Shown: piece by piece, positions 1 to 6,968 of the stretch | Layout: each line of letters opens with the position of its first letter | How positions within the stretch are numbered: position 1 is the stretch's first letter | From: UBA3206 sp963623875 | Lineage (GTDB): Bacteria; Bacillota_I; Bacilli_A; Acholeplasmatales; Anaeroplasmataceae | Assembly: GCA_963623875.1 (NCBI GenBank) | Contig: CAVFNL010000026.1 | Span: 1-22,108 of the forward strand | DNA length: 22,108 nt | Direction of reading: 5' to 3' | The notes under the pieces: model-generated | What the model saw: the letters and a program-made list of their open reading frames with translations, nothing else | Database searches by the model: none | What the model was told of the DNA's origin: nothing | Made by a program: the position numbers and the translations under genes

Positions 1-1
1 T

Positions 2-919
2 CCTATAAAGGAAAACGATTCTTTATACTCTTATACCTGGTCAGGCTGGACACCAAAAATCACTAGTGTTACAGGTGATGCCACTTATACAGCCACATTT
101 AATACTGGTGGTGCCCAAGTGGTTGTAAATTGTCCTGACCACTTAGATTACCAAAATAATTTAACTCCAATTGGTAGTGATATTATAGATATTAATCAGT
201 GGTATATTCAGTATCCAAGTGGTACAGATGAAGGTGGAATGCTTTTAAGCGATTTAACTCCTGATTTTGCAAATAAATATTTTTCAAGGGATAATGATTA
301 TCTTAGATTTTCATTGAATGCTCAGGATAAGGGAAAATCAGCTAATGGTTCAAGTGTAAGAAGTGAGCTTCATTCTACTGTAGAGAAATATTATTTTAGT
401 GGTGAAGATAAGCTAAATAACGTAAGCCATACAGGAAATTCGGCTGAATTTGAATATACATTTAAGGTTAATTCAACTCAACTTGATATGGCCAAATTTA
501 CAGTTGGACAGTTTATAATGTATAGTGGTTATGATTATGCAGATGAAAAAAATATTCCAGATAAGCCGATTATCATGATGGAAATTGTAAAAGGCGAGTT
601 TATGGTATATATAAAATATTATAACCGCTCTTATGTAACAGGTCATTTTGAACAGCTTGCTAGTTCGGATAAAATATCACTTGGTTATGTTGAAAACATG
701 AAGGATGTTTCTATTAAAATTGTATTAAATGATAGAAAGATAAGCATTTATAGAGATGGCATTCAAAAGGTTGATACGGCATTTAAGGATAACCAGGATA
801 CAATGTATGGTGTTTATTTTAAACTAGGTATTTATTATCAGACTCATCAGGATGATGAAAATATTAAATATTTATTTACTGATGTTTATGTTAAGGATGT
901 GTCACTTAAAGTTAATTAA
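2..919 (+). CDS. C-terminal part of a secreted repeat protein with a PL7 (alginate-lyase-like) domain; 5' end outside window
   Basis: The reading frame is open from the first complete codon at position 2, so the gene starts before the window; the GTG at 119 is internal. The first 40 or so residues (motifs YTWSGWTP and VTGDATYTATF) match the end of an InlB/Flg_new-type extracellular repeat. The remaining roughly 260 residues have the layout of polysaccharide lyase family 7: an early QWYIQYP strand, RSELH at 359-373 (family motif RxELR), GQFIM at 506-520 (family motif Q-I/V-H) and YFKLGIYYQ at 815-841 (family motif YFKxGxYxQ). Family members cleave uronate polysaccharides by beta-elimination outside the cell. 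Here the expected His of the second motif is Ile and the last Arg of the first is His, so activity is doubtful. No cell-wall anchor follows at the C-terminus. The PL7 relation rests on motifs read by eye. Confidence 0.62.
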   Translation, partial: PIKENDSLYSYTWSGWTPKITSVTGDATYTATFNTGGAQVVVNCPDHLDYQNNLTPIGSDIIDINQWYIQYPSGTDEGGMLLSDLTPDFANKYFSRDNDYLRFSLNAQDKGKSANGSSVRSELHSTVEKYYFSGEDKLNNVSHTGNSAEFEYTFKVNSTQLDMAKFTVGQFIMYSGYDYADEKNIPDKPIIMMEIVKGEFMVYIKYYNRSYVTGHFEQLASSDKISLGYVENMKDVSIKIVLNDRKISIYRDGIQKVDTAFKDNQDTMYGVYFKLGIYYQTHQDDENIKYLFTDVYVKDVSLKVN

Positions 920-973
920 TTTCCCTTAATTTGGAATTTATTTTAACTAATTAAAAAGTCAAATTTAATATAG

Positions 974-1002
974 GTCATTAGAGAAATCTAATGACTTTTT
1001 TA
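974..1002 (+). terminator. Rho-independent terminator after the PL7-like gene
   Basis: A perfect 9-bp stem (GTCATTAGA at 974-982 with TCTAATGAC at 987-995) encloses a GAAA tetraloop and is followed by a T-run at 996-1001. It closes the PL7-like gene 55 bases after its stop. Confidence 0.93.
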
Positions 1003-1065
1003 TATAAAGATTATTTATTTTTGTTTTAATTTATATTATAATTCTTCTATACATTGGAGGTTATG

Positions 1066-1737
1066 ATGGATAATAAAGAAAATATATGTGAATCTGTTTT
1101 TATGTATCAAGAAACATCAAAACAAAACATTTTAGATTTTAGGAAAACATTTAAATATAAAGCTGGATTTGATTGGATTATTTTACTTGCGATTGTAATT
1201 ATTTGTGTTGGTATTGCGATTATATTTTATACAACACTTGGTGTAATTCTTGAAATAGTAGGAATAATTCTTATAGGATATAGAATTAGTAAAAGAAATT
1301 CAAAAAAAGATGTTGCATTTCTTGATGGCTATGAAAAGTATTTAAAAACACAAGAAAAGAAATACCAAGCAAATTCTAATAGTGCAATATATGAAACATA
1401 TTATAGTTATGATAATAAAACTAAACGTTTTGCGTTTTGGTATCAAGACAAAAAATATATTGATATTTCATACGATGATATAATTTCATATGATATTTTA
1501 AATGATAAGGTTATATCTTCATTTAAAAGATTACCTGATAGACCTAATCCTACAGTTAAATCTTATATTTTAAGACTTAATTTAAAGAATGGTAGAGTTG
1601 TAGAAATTGGATATTCTAATACGAATAAATATATCAAAATTAGGAATTCTGTAGTATATCAACAATTTGCTAATACAATATCAATAAATAAATTATGTAA
1701 TGTATTTGATAGAATTATTACAAAAAATAGAGTTTAA
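1066..1737 (+). CDS. Small membrane protein with two TM segments and a soluble C-terminal domain
   Basis: About 223 aa, function not recognised. Two adjacent hydrophobic segments lie at residues 36-56 and 57-76, leaving a cytosolic N-terminus and a C-terminal domain of about 145 residues. The latter has alternating polar/hydrophobic strands (KYIDISYDDIISYDI, then YILRLNLKNGRVVEI) reminiscent of bacterial PH-like domains in small membrane proteins; that is inference from pattern. The start is chosen at ATG 1066, five bases after GGAGG (1056-1060); ATG 1063 is an in-frame alternative and the TTG at 1054 overlaps the ribosome-binding site. A TATAAT lies at 1037-1042 without a convincing -35. The gene stands alone between a terminator and the promoter of the next gene. 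It is very AT-rich, like the following two genes. Confidence 0.75.
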   Translation: MDNKENICESVFMYQETSKQNILDFRKTFKYKAGFDWIILLAIVIICVGIAIIFYTTLGVILEIVGIILIGYRISKRNSKKDVAFLDGYEKYLKTQEKKYQANSNSAIYETYYSYDNKTKRFAFWYQDKKYIDISYDDIISYDILNDKVISSFKRLPDRPNPTVKSYILRLNLKNGRVVEIGYSNTNKYIKIRNSVVYQQFANTISINKLCNVFDRIITKNRV

Positions 1738-1739
1738 AA

Positions 1740-1757
1740 TGTAAAACAATCTTTACA
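1740..1757. promoter_or_regulatory. Candidate operator palindrome upstream of the XRE regulator
   Basis: TGTAAA (1740-1745) and TTTACA (1752-1757) are perfect inverted half-sites separated by six bases. The right half-site coincides with the -35 hexamer of the downstream promoter, where a repressor would block RNA polymerase. It begins three bases after the previous gene's stop codon. Binding by the adjacent regulator is inferred from position only. Confidence 0.45.
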
Positions 1758-1781
1758 CTGCCCCTTGAAAAATGTTATAGT
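1752..1781 (+). promoter_or_regulatory. Promoter of the XRE regulator/membrane protein pair
   Basis: TTTACA at 1752-1757 and TATAGT at 1776-1781 are separated by 18 bases, 19 bases before the start codon of the regulator at 1801. Confidence 0.55.
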
Positions 1782-1800
1782 AAAATTGGAGGTTTATTTT

Positions 1801-2001
1801 ATGACAAATAGAGTTCACGAAATCAGAAAACTGCATAAAATAACGCAAGAAGGCTTAGCTAATATGGTGGGAGTTACAAGACAAACGATTATTTCTATCG
1901 AAAATGGAAAGTATCAGGCCTCGTTATTGCTGGCACTTAAGATTGCTAAAGTTTTTAACATGCCACTAGAAGAAATTTTTATTATGGAAGATGGTGATTA
2001 A
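1801..2001 (+). CDS. XRE/Cro-CI-type helix-turn-helix transcriptional regulator (66 aa)
   Basis: A minimal HTH repressor made almost only of the DNA-binding domain. The HTH spans residues 15-38, with TQEGLANMVGV as the first helices and TRQTIISIENGKY as the recognition helix and its typical ENGK end. LALKIAKVFNMPLEEIF completes the five-helix Cro/CI fold. The start is ATG 1801, eight bases after GGAGG (1788-1792); an upstream TTG extension at 1765 would overlap the promoter and is rejected. This short class often sits directly before a small membrane protein gene, as here, where the next gene overlaps its 3' end. The palindrome at 1740-1757 suggests autoregulation. The inducing signal cannot be read from sequence. 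Confidence 0.9.
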   Translation: MTNRVHEIRKLHKITQEGLANMVGVTRQTIISIENGKYQASLLLALKIAKVFNMPLEEIFIMEDGD

Positions 2002-2464
2002 AGTGAATGTGTACGATTTGAATAAATTGAAAAAGACTACAAAAATCAAACTCATTTTCATGTCTATTTCTATTGCTATACCTATTATAATTATTTCAAT
2101 TTTGACACCGGTATCACTAGAATACTTTGCAAATTATGTAAATATACCAGTAAAAGTATTTAATTACGTAATTGTAGTATGTGGAGAAACGTTTGTAATA
2201 TGCAAAGTTGTATATTATGCACGTATTTTATCATCAGAAAATTATGCAAAAAAAGTACTTATTAAAAAGAATGATGAACGTCTTATTTTTATTAAACAAA
2301 AATATTCACTTTTCACCGTGAAAATGATGTTATTCTTATTACTTATAGGAATAATAGTATCAGGATTTATCAATACAACAGTTTTTATAACTCTTTGTAT
2401 TGTTTTGCTTGTTACTTTGATAACATGGTATGCCACTATGTTTTATTATAGAAATAAGTATTAA
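1991..2464 (+). CDS. Four-TM membrane protein coupled to the XRE regulator
   Basis: 157 aa, function unknown. Hydrophobic segments lie near residues 20-41, 57-78, 109-128 and 130-152. A charged cytosolic stretch between segments two and three contains KKNDER, a pattern frequent in small membrane proteins encoded next to XRE regulators (known association, specific family not identified). ATG 1991 overlaps the last 11 bases of the regulator gene in another frame and has GGAAG immediately before it, so translation is probably coupled to the regulator. A GTG at 2003 is an alternative start. No terminator hairpin is obvious between 2465 and the yebC promoter. Confidence 0.75.
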   Translation: MVIKVNVYDLNKLKKTTKIKLIFMSISIAIPIIIISILTPVSLEYFANYVNIPVKVFNYVIVVCGETFVICKVVYYARILSSENYAKKVLIKKNDERLIFIKQKYSLFTVKMMLFLLLIGIIVSGFINTTVFITLCIVLLVTLITWYATMFYYRNKY

Positions 2465-2490
2465 AAGATTAAAGTCGTAAAAAATCGATA

Positions 2491-2519
2491 TTGCAAAAAA
2501 AACATTTAAAGAATATAAT
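2491..2519 (+). promoter_or_regulatory. yebC promoter
   Basis: TTGCAA (2491-2496) and TATAAT (2514-2519) are separated by exactly 17 bases. Transcription would start near 2526, giving a leader of about 50 bases that carries the ribosome-binding site GGAAGGAA at 2561. Confidence 0.75.
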
Positions 2520-2577
2520 AGAAAAGTAATAATTAAAAAATAAACTATAATTTATATCTAGGAAGGAAGTATATAAT

Positions 2578-3315
2578 ATGGGAAGAGCCCATGAAGTTCG
2601 TGCCGCATCTATGGCAAAGACTGCATTAATGAAGTCAAAAAAATATTCAAAATGGGGGAAGGAAATCTTAGATTGTGCTAAGGCTGGAGATCCAAACCCT
2701 GACATGAACCAACCATTAAAGAAGCTTATTGAAAAGGCTAAAAAGGATCAATGTCCTGCAGAAGTTATCAAGAGAGCTTTAGAGAAAGCAACTGGATTAA
2801 AATCTGGAAATATGAAGGAAACTCATTATGAAGGATATGGACCTGGTAAGGTTGCCGTTATGGTTGACTGTTTAACTGACAATGTTAACAGAACATTTAC
2901 TGATGTTCGTACTATTTTTAGTAAAACTGGAGGAACAATTGGTACAAGCGTTGGACATTTATTCCAACGTAGAGCTAAATTTGTTTTCAAGGGAATTACT
3001 GAAGATGAAGTTTTAGAAGTATTAATGGGAGCTGATGTTTTCCCTGAAGAAACTTCAACTGATGAAAACGGATATGTTGTTATCTTAGATGATCCAAAGA
3101 ACTCAAGTGCTATTGCTGATGCACTTGATGCATGTGGAAAAGAACTTGAATACAAAGAGCAAGGTGTATCTATGATTGCGTCTATGTATGTAGATCTTGA
3201 TGAAGAAGCTAAGGCTAAGTTCGATCGTATGATGGAATTACTTGCTGAGAATGAAGATGTACAACAAGTTACTACTAATGCTAACGGAGCAGATGAGGAA
3301 GAAGACGAAGAATAA
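2578..3315 (+). CDS. yebC: YebC/PmpR family protein
   Basis: 245 aa, full family length. The three-domain YebC/TACO1 fold is recognised from the N-terminal start MGRAHEV, the helical segment ending in KKLIEKAKKDQCPAEVIKRALEKA (central part, residues 49-70), the hallmark YEGYGPG, and LTDNVNRT...VR in the second domain. Family members have been described as DNA-binding regulators and, more recently, as translation factors easing ribosome stalling, like mitochondrial TACO1. The N-terminal spelling looks closer to the YeeN/YeeI branch than to classical E. coli YebC (inference). The C-terminus is unusually acidic, ending ADEEEDEE. The start follows GGAAGGAA at 2561-2568 and there is a good promoter upstream. 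Confidence 0.93.
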   Translation: MGRAHEVRAASMAKTALMKSKKYSKWGKEILDCAKAGDPNPDMNQPLKKLIEKAKKDQCPAEVIKRALEKATGLKSGNMKETHYEGYGPGKVAVMVDCLTDNVNRTFTDVRTIFSKTGGTIGTSVGHLFQRRAKFVFKGITEDEVLEVLMGADVFPEETSTDENGYVVILDDPKNSSAIADALDACGKELEYKEQGVSMIASMYVDLDEEAKAKFDRMMELLAENEDVQQVTTNANGADEEEDEE

Positions 3316-3341
3316 AAAAAGGGCCTTAGTGCCTTTTTTTT
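3314..3341 (+). terminator. Terminator after yebC
   Basis: AAAAAAAGG (3314-3322) pairs with CCTTTTTTT (3332-3340) around a nine-base loop and runs into T residues. It starts at the yebC stop codon. The following pyrR gene begins 20 bases later with no promoter in between, so some readthrough is probably required. Confidence 0.75.
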
Positions 3342-3361
3342 GAATTAGAGGAGGTAATATT

Positions 3362-3865
3362 ATGAAAGTAGTTATTGAATCTGAACAATTTGAAAAGACA
3401 CTAAAAAGGTTAACGCATGAAATCATTGAAAAAAATGATGATATGTCTAATATAGTTTTAGTAGGAATAAAGCATAAAGGAACTCCAATCGCTAAATATT
3501 TAGCACATATGATTAAAGAGATTGATGGAACAGAAGTTGATGTGTGTGAAGTTGATATAATTTCGCATAGAGATGATTCTAAAAAAGCTCCTACTGAGGA
3601 AGCAATTTTTACATACTCTAAATCGATAGATGATAAAGTTGTAATACTTGTTGATGATGTGCTATATACAGGAAGATCAGTTAGAGCCGCAATGGATGCG
3701 GTTATTGATATGGGTCGTCCGGCAAAGATTGAACTTGCAATACTAGTTGATAGAGGACATAGAGAATTACCTATTAGAGCTGATTTTGTTGGTAAAAATA
3801 TCCCAACATCTAAAAGTGAAAGTGTTGTAGTAGATTTTGTAAATAAACAAGTAATTATAAAATAG
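3362..3865 (+). CDS. pyrR: PyrR: pyrimidine operon RNA-binding regulator / uracil phosphoribosyltransferase
   Basis: 167 aa, close to the usual 170-180. The type I phosphoribosyltransferase PRPP loop VDDVLYTGRS lies at residues 97-106. The flanking PyrR-specific stretches RLTHEIIEKN (17-26), VLVGIKHKGTPIA and VDIISHRDD match the family. The family binds pyr mRNA leaders when UMP is high and also converts uracil plus PRPP to UMP. No pyr biosynthetic gene and no PyrR-type attenuator lies nearby, so any targets are elsewhere or the salvage activity dominates. GAGGAGG at 3348-3354, seven bases before the ATG, is a strong ribosome-binding site. The gene probably depends on readthrough from yebC. 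Confidence 0.92.
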   Translation: MKVVIESEQFEKTLKRLTHEIIEKNDDMSNIVLVGIKHKGTPIAKYLAHMIKEIDGTEVDVCEVDIISHRDDSKKAPTEEAIFTYSKSIDDKVVILVDDVLYTGRSVRAAMDAVIDMGRPAKIELAILVDRGHRELPIRADFVGKNIPTSKSESVVVDFVNKQVIIK

Positions 3866-3877
3866 AAGTTATTTATG

Positions 3878-3906
3878 TTTAACTTTTAAAATTTATTTGA
3901 TATAAT
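3878..3906 (+). promoter_or_regulatory. glyA-glnA promoter
   Basis: TTTAAC (3878-3883), a 17-base spacer and TATAAT (3901-3906). TG at 3898-3899 makes an extended -10. It lies 27 bases before the glyA start. Confidence 0.75.
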
Positions 3907-3932
3907 ATTTTTGTAATTATTTTGGAGGAAAT

Positions 3933-5174
3933 ATGACAGAATTAGAAAAACAAGATAAAGAAGTGTTTGATGCGATAGAAAAAGAATTCAATAGAGAACA
4001 AACTCATATTGAACTTATTGCATCAGAAAATTTTGTATCTAAGGCAGTTCTTGAAGCTCAAGGATCTGTTATGACTAACAAATATGCTGAAGGATACAGT
4101 GGAAAAAGATATTACGGTGGTTGTGATTTTGTAGATATCGTTGAAAATTTAGCAAATGAAAGAGTTCAAAAATTATTCAATGTTAAATATTCAAATGTTC
4201 AACCACATAGTGGATCTGGAGCTAATATGGCAGCATATAGATCTCTTATTAATCTAGGAGATACTATTTTAGGTATGAAGCTTTCAGATGGTGGACATCT
4301 ATCTCATGGTATGGCTAAGAATTTTAGTGGAAATGATTATAAGGTTGTTTCATACGGGGTAGATCCTGTAACAGGTCTTATTGATTATGAAGATGTTAAA
4401 TCTAAGGCATTAGAATATAAGCCACAATTAATAGTTGCAGGTGCATCAGCATATTCTAGAATTATTGATTTCAAGAAATTTAGAGAAATTGCTGACCTTG
4501 TAGGAGCATATTTAATGGTTGATATGGCTCATATTGCAGGTCTTGTAGCTGCAGGTCTTCATCCAAATCCATGTGAATATGCTGATATCGTTACATCAAC
4601 AACACATAAAACATTAAGAGGACCAAGAGGTGGAATTATTTTAACAAATAATCCAGACATTATTAAAAAAGTAAATTCAACAGTGTTCCCAGGAACACAA
4701 GGTGGACCACTTATGCATGTAATCGCAGGAAAGGCTGTAGCTTTTGGGGAAGCATTAAAGCCAGAATTTAAAGTGTATGCACAAAATATTATTGATAATA
4801 TGCATGCATTCTGTGATGAATTGAAAAAATTAGGCTATACTCTTGTATCAGGTGGTTCTGATAATCATGTTGTTTTATTAAATACTCTAGCTTCTTTAAA
4901 TGTTACAGGAAAAGAAGCTGAAGAAGTTCTTGGTAAAGTTAATATTACTGTTAATAAAAATGGAATTCCAGGTGATACACTAAAACCTACAATTACATCA
5001 GGTATTAGACTTGGAACAGCTGCGATGACTACACGTGGCTTTGATACACAAGATTTTGTGAATGTAGCTCGCCTTATTGATTTAGCATTAAGAAATAAGG
5101 ATAACGAAGAAGTTTTAAATGCTGTAAAACTAGATGTAGAAGCTTTAATGAAAAAGCATCCATATTTAGCATAA
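3933..5174 (+). CDS. glyA: Serine hydroxymethyltransferase
   Basis: 413 aa, standard for the bacterial enzyme. It interconverts serine and glycine with transfer of a one-carbon unit to tetrahydrofolate, in the cytosol. HIELIASENFVS near the N-terminus, YAEGYSGKRYYGG, the substrate/PLP region MVDMAHIAGLVAAG and the PLP-lysine motif TSTTHKTLRGPRGG are all intact; the Schiff-base lysine is K226 (codon 4608-4610). GGAGG at 3923-3927 precedes the start. glnA follows after 38 bases without a terminator, so the two are probably co-transcribed. No glycine or purine riboswitch is visible upstream. Confidence 0.97.
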   Translation: MTELEKQDKEVFDAIEKEFNREQTHIELIASENFVSKAVLEAQGSVMTNKYAEGYSGKRYYGGCDFVDIVENLANERVQKLFNVKYSNVQPHSGSGANMAAYRSLINLGDTILGMKLSDGGHLSHGMAKNFSGNDYKVVSYGVDPVTGLIDYEDVKSKALEYKPQLIVAGASAYSRIIDFKKFREIADLVGAYLMVDMAHIAGLVAAGLHPNPCEYADIVTSTTHKTLRGPRGGIILTNNPDIIKKVNSTVFPGTQGGPLMHVIAGKAVAFGEALKPEFKVYAQNIIDNMHAFCDELKKLGYTLVSGGSDNHVVLLNTLASLNVTGKEAEEVLGKVNITVNKNGIPGDTLKPTITSGIRLGTAAMTTRGFDTQDFVNVARLIDLALRNKDNEEVLNAVKLDVEALMKKHPYLA

Positions 5175-5212
5175 AAAATTACTGATGATTGTTTTTCGGG
5201 GGATTAAAAATT

Positions 5213-6565
5213 ATGAGCAAATATAATGAAACAAAGATCCGTGAGATCGTTGAAAAAGAAAACATTAAATATATTAGATTAATGTTTACTGATATGGATG
5301 GGATTTTAAAAAACGTTGAAATTCCAGTATCAAAATTAGATGATGCATTAGAAAATAAGATTATGTTTGATGGATCGTCAATCGAAGGATTCGCAAGAGT
5401 TTTTGAAGCAGATATGTATCTTCACCCAGATTTAGATACATTCTTAATTCTTGATTGGGAAGATTCTTCATATGGAAAAGCAGCCCGTTTTATTTGTGAT
5501 ATTTATAAGCCAGGTAAAAATGGTGAACATGTTCCATTTGAAGGAGATCCAAGAGGAATTCTTAAAAAGAATGTTGAAAAGATGAAAGATTTAGGATTTA
5601 AAGCATTAAACTGTGGTGTTGAACCTGAATTCTTCTTATTCAAATTAGGACCTGATGGAAAACCTACTCTAAATTTTAATGATAAAGGAGATTATTTTGA
5701 TTTAGCTCCAATGGATTCAGCTGTTGATTGCAGAAGAGACATTGTATTAGCACTTCAAAAGATTGGTTTTGATGTAGAAGCATCTCATCATGAAGCAGCC
5801 CCAGGTCAACATGAAATAGATTTTAAATATGAAACTGCACTTCAATCATGTGATAACGTTCAAACTTTTAAACTAGTTGTTAAAAATATTGCTCGTCGTC
5901 ATGGCCTACACGCAACATTTATGCCAAAACCAGTAGCTGGAATTAATGGTTCTGGTATGCATGTTAACTGTTCCCTTTTAACAAATGATGATAAGAATGC
6001 ATTTTTTGATGCGGCAGCGCCTAATAAATTAAGCCAATTAGCATTAGACTGGATTGATGGAATTATTAGCCATGCAAAAGGATTCTGTTTCCTTACTAAT
6101 CCAACAGTAAATTCATATAAGCGAATTGTTCCTGGATATGAAGCTCCATGCTATATTTCATGGTCAGATTCAAACAGATCAACTATGATTCGTATTCCTG
6201 CAGCACGTGGTATGGCGACACGTACAGAAGTTAGATCTGTTGATGTATCTGCAAATCCATATCTTGCAATATCTGCAATACTTGCGGCTGGTATGGATGG
6301 AGTAAAGAAAAATTGTCCACATACAGCACCAATTTATGAGAACTTATATGTTATGGCTCAACAAGAGCGTGATGAAAAAGGAATTAAATCACTTCCAGGA
6401 AACCTATATGAAGCTTTAGGATATTTCTTAGAAGATGAAGTTATTAAAGAAGCTGTAGGTCCTGTTGTTACAGAAAAACTTGTAGAGTCTAAGAAAAAAG
6501 AATGGGATTCATTTAGAACAGCTGTAACAGATTGGGAAATTAAAAATTATTTTGAAAAATACTAA
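5213..6565 (+). CDS. glnA: Type I glutamine synthetase, alpha subgroup
   Basis: 450 aa. It makes glutamine from glutamate, ammonia and ATP as a dodecamer. Conserved stretches are DGSSIEGFARVFEADMYLHP, GVEPEFFLF (metal-ligand Glu), HHEAAPGQHEIDF, KPVAGINGSGMH, PGYEAPCYISWSDSNRS (with the flap Glu) and the Arg-rich RIPAARG. Arg62, the residue giving glutamine feedback sensitivity in Bacillus-type GSI-alpha, is present in GFAR, and the length lacks the GSI-beta insertion. The start is ATG 5213, preceded by CGGGGGA at 5197-5203; an in-frame TTG at 5189 lies upstream of that site and is rejected. Unlike Bacillus, no glnR gene or GlnR-type TGTNAN7TNACA box is nearby; expression comes from the glyA promoter. 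Confidence 0.97.
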   Translation: MSKYNETKIREIVEKENIKYIRLMFTDMDGILKNVEIPVSKLDDALENKIMFDGSSIEGFARVFEADMYLHPDLDTFLILDWEDSSYGKAARFICDIYKPGKNGEHVPFEGDPRGILKKNVEKMKDLGFKALNCGVEPEFFLFKLGPDGKPTLNFNDKGDYFDLAPMDSAVDCRRDIVLALQKIGFDVEASHHEAAPGQHEIDFKYETALQSCDNVQTFKLVVKNIARRHGLHATFMPKPVAGINGSGMHVNCSLLTNDDKNAFFDAAAPNKLSQLALDWIDGIISHAKGFCFLTNPTVNSYKRIVPGYEAPCYISWSDSNRSTMIRIPAARGMATRTEVRSVDVSANPYLAISAILAAGMDGVKKNCPHTAPIYENLYVMAQQERDEKGIKSLPGNLYEALGYFLEDEVIKEAVGPVVTEKLVESKKKEWDSFRTAVTDWEIKNYFEKY

Positions 6566-6569
6566 TTAT

Positions 6570-6592
6570 AAAGAGGCAATTGCCTCTTTTAA
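6570..6592 (+). terminator. Terminator after glnA
   Basis: AAAGAGGC (6570-6577) pairs perfectly with GCCTCTTT (6582-6589) around AATT. A short T-run follows. The hairpin begins four bases after the glnA stop. Confidence 0.85.
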
Positions 6593-6621
6593 TTTTAAAC
6601 GCAATTCTAAAGTGGATGTTC

Positions 6622-6653
6622 TTTAAAGATTTAGTGATATTTATATCTTTAAA
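6622..6653. repeat. AT-rich 9-bp inverted repeat between glnA and rpmE
   Basis: TTTAAAGAT (6622-6630) and ATCTTTAAA (6645-6653) are perfect inverted copies with a 14-base spacer, followed by TTTT. It could be a weak back-up terminator for glnA or an operator upstream of the rpmE promoter. Nothing else is seen in this intergenic stretch apart from the terminator and the promoter. Confidence 0.35.
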
Positions 6654-6674
6654 TTTTGAATTTTAAAAAAATGC

Positions 6675-6703
6675 TTGCTTAAATATAAAATATGTGTTAT
6701 CAT
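6675..6703 (+). promoter_or_regulatory. rpmE promoter
   Basis: TTGCTT (6675-6680), a 17-base spacer and TATCAT (6698-6703), with TG at 6695-6696 giving an extended -10. Transcription would start near 6710, leaving a leader of about 48 bases. No Zur-type ATTACGA palindrome is visible here. Confidence 0.7.
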
Positions 6704-6705
6704 AC

Positions 6706-6746
6706 GTAAGACTTACTATGGTAACCTATAACCATGGCGGAAGGAG
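6706..6746 (+). promoter_or_regulatory. Candidate structured leader of rpmE
   Basis: The short leader can fold into a 7-bp hairpin, CTATGGT (6716-6722) with ACCATGG (6731-6737, one wobble pair) around the loop AACCTATA. It ends just before the ribosome-binding site GGAAGGAG (6739-6746). An 11-base palindrome GTAAGACTTAC (6706-6716) spans the predicted start of transcription. Autoregulatory L31 leaders have been described in Bacillota; whether this is one is inference, since I cannot align it to a covariance model. Confidence 0.35.
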
Positions 6747-6757
6747 TGTAAAAGATT

Positions 6758-6964
6758 ATGAAACAAGGAATTCATCCAGAGTATAAGAAAATTACTGTAA
6801 CTTGTACTACATGCGGAGCTACATTTGAAACTGGTTCAGTTGCAAGCGAAATCCGTGTTGATTCTTGCTCAAATTGCCATCCATTCTACACTGGAAAGCA
6901 AGCATTCGTTCAAAATGATGGACGTGTTGAGAAGTTCAATAAACGTTACAATTTAAACAAGTAA
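6758..6964 (+). CDS. rpmE: 50S ribosomal protein bL31, zinc-binding form
   Basis: 68 aa. bL31 is a large-subunit protein that bridges to the small subunit. Starts MKQGIHPEY, the family's usual N-terminus, and carries two CxxC pairs: C16/C19 in TCTTCG and C37/C40 in SCSNCHPFYTG. This is the C+ (zinc-binding) version, which many bacteria replace by a C- paralogue under zinc limitation. The ribosome-binding site GGAAGGAG lies 11 bases before the ATG, a longer spacing than at neighbouring genes, which could make initiation sensitive to the leader fold. It is monocistronic between its own promoter and terminator. Confidence 0.97.
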   Translation: MKQGIHPEYKKITVTCTTCGATFETGSVASEIRVDSCSNCHPFYTGKQAFVQNDGRVEKFNKRYNLNK

Positions 6965-6968
6965 TAAG

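Noticed and set aside
119..919. GTG 119 as the true start of the PL7-like gene
   Set aside because: The frame is open to the window edge and the upstream residues form a recognisable extracellular repeat, so the gene continues beyond the window.
2826..3155. 109-codon minus-strand frame inside yebC
   Set aside because: It is antisense to a clearly coding gene, lacks a ribosome-binding site and has no recognisable protein features.
3314..3341. PyrR-controlled attenuator upstream of pyrR
   Set aside because: Only a plain terminator hairpin is present; the PyrR-binding loop sequence and a competing antiterminator are not seen.
5030..5040. CACGTG-like parS core in glyA
   Set aside because: Only the six-base core is approached; the flanking TGTTT/AAACA arms are absent, here and at the other CACGTG-like hits.
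5189..5212. TTG 5189 as the glnA start
   Set aside because: It would place the ribosome-binding site CGGGGGA inside the gene; ATG 5213 is correctly spaced and gives the family N-terminus with Arg62 in register.
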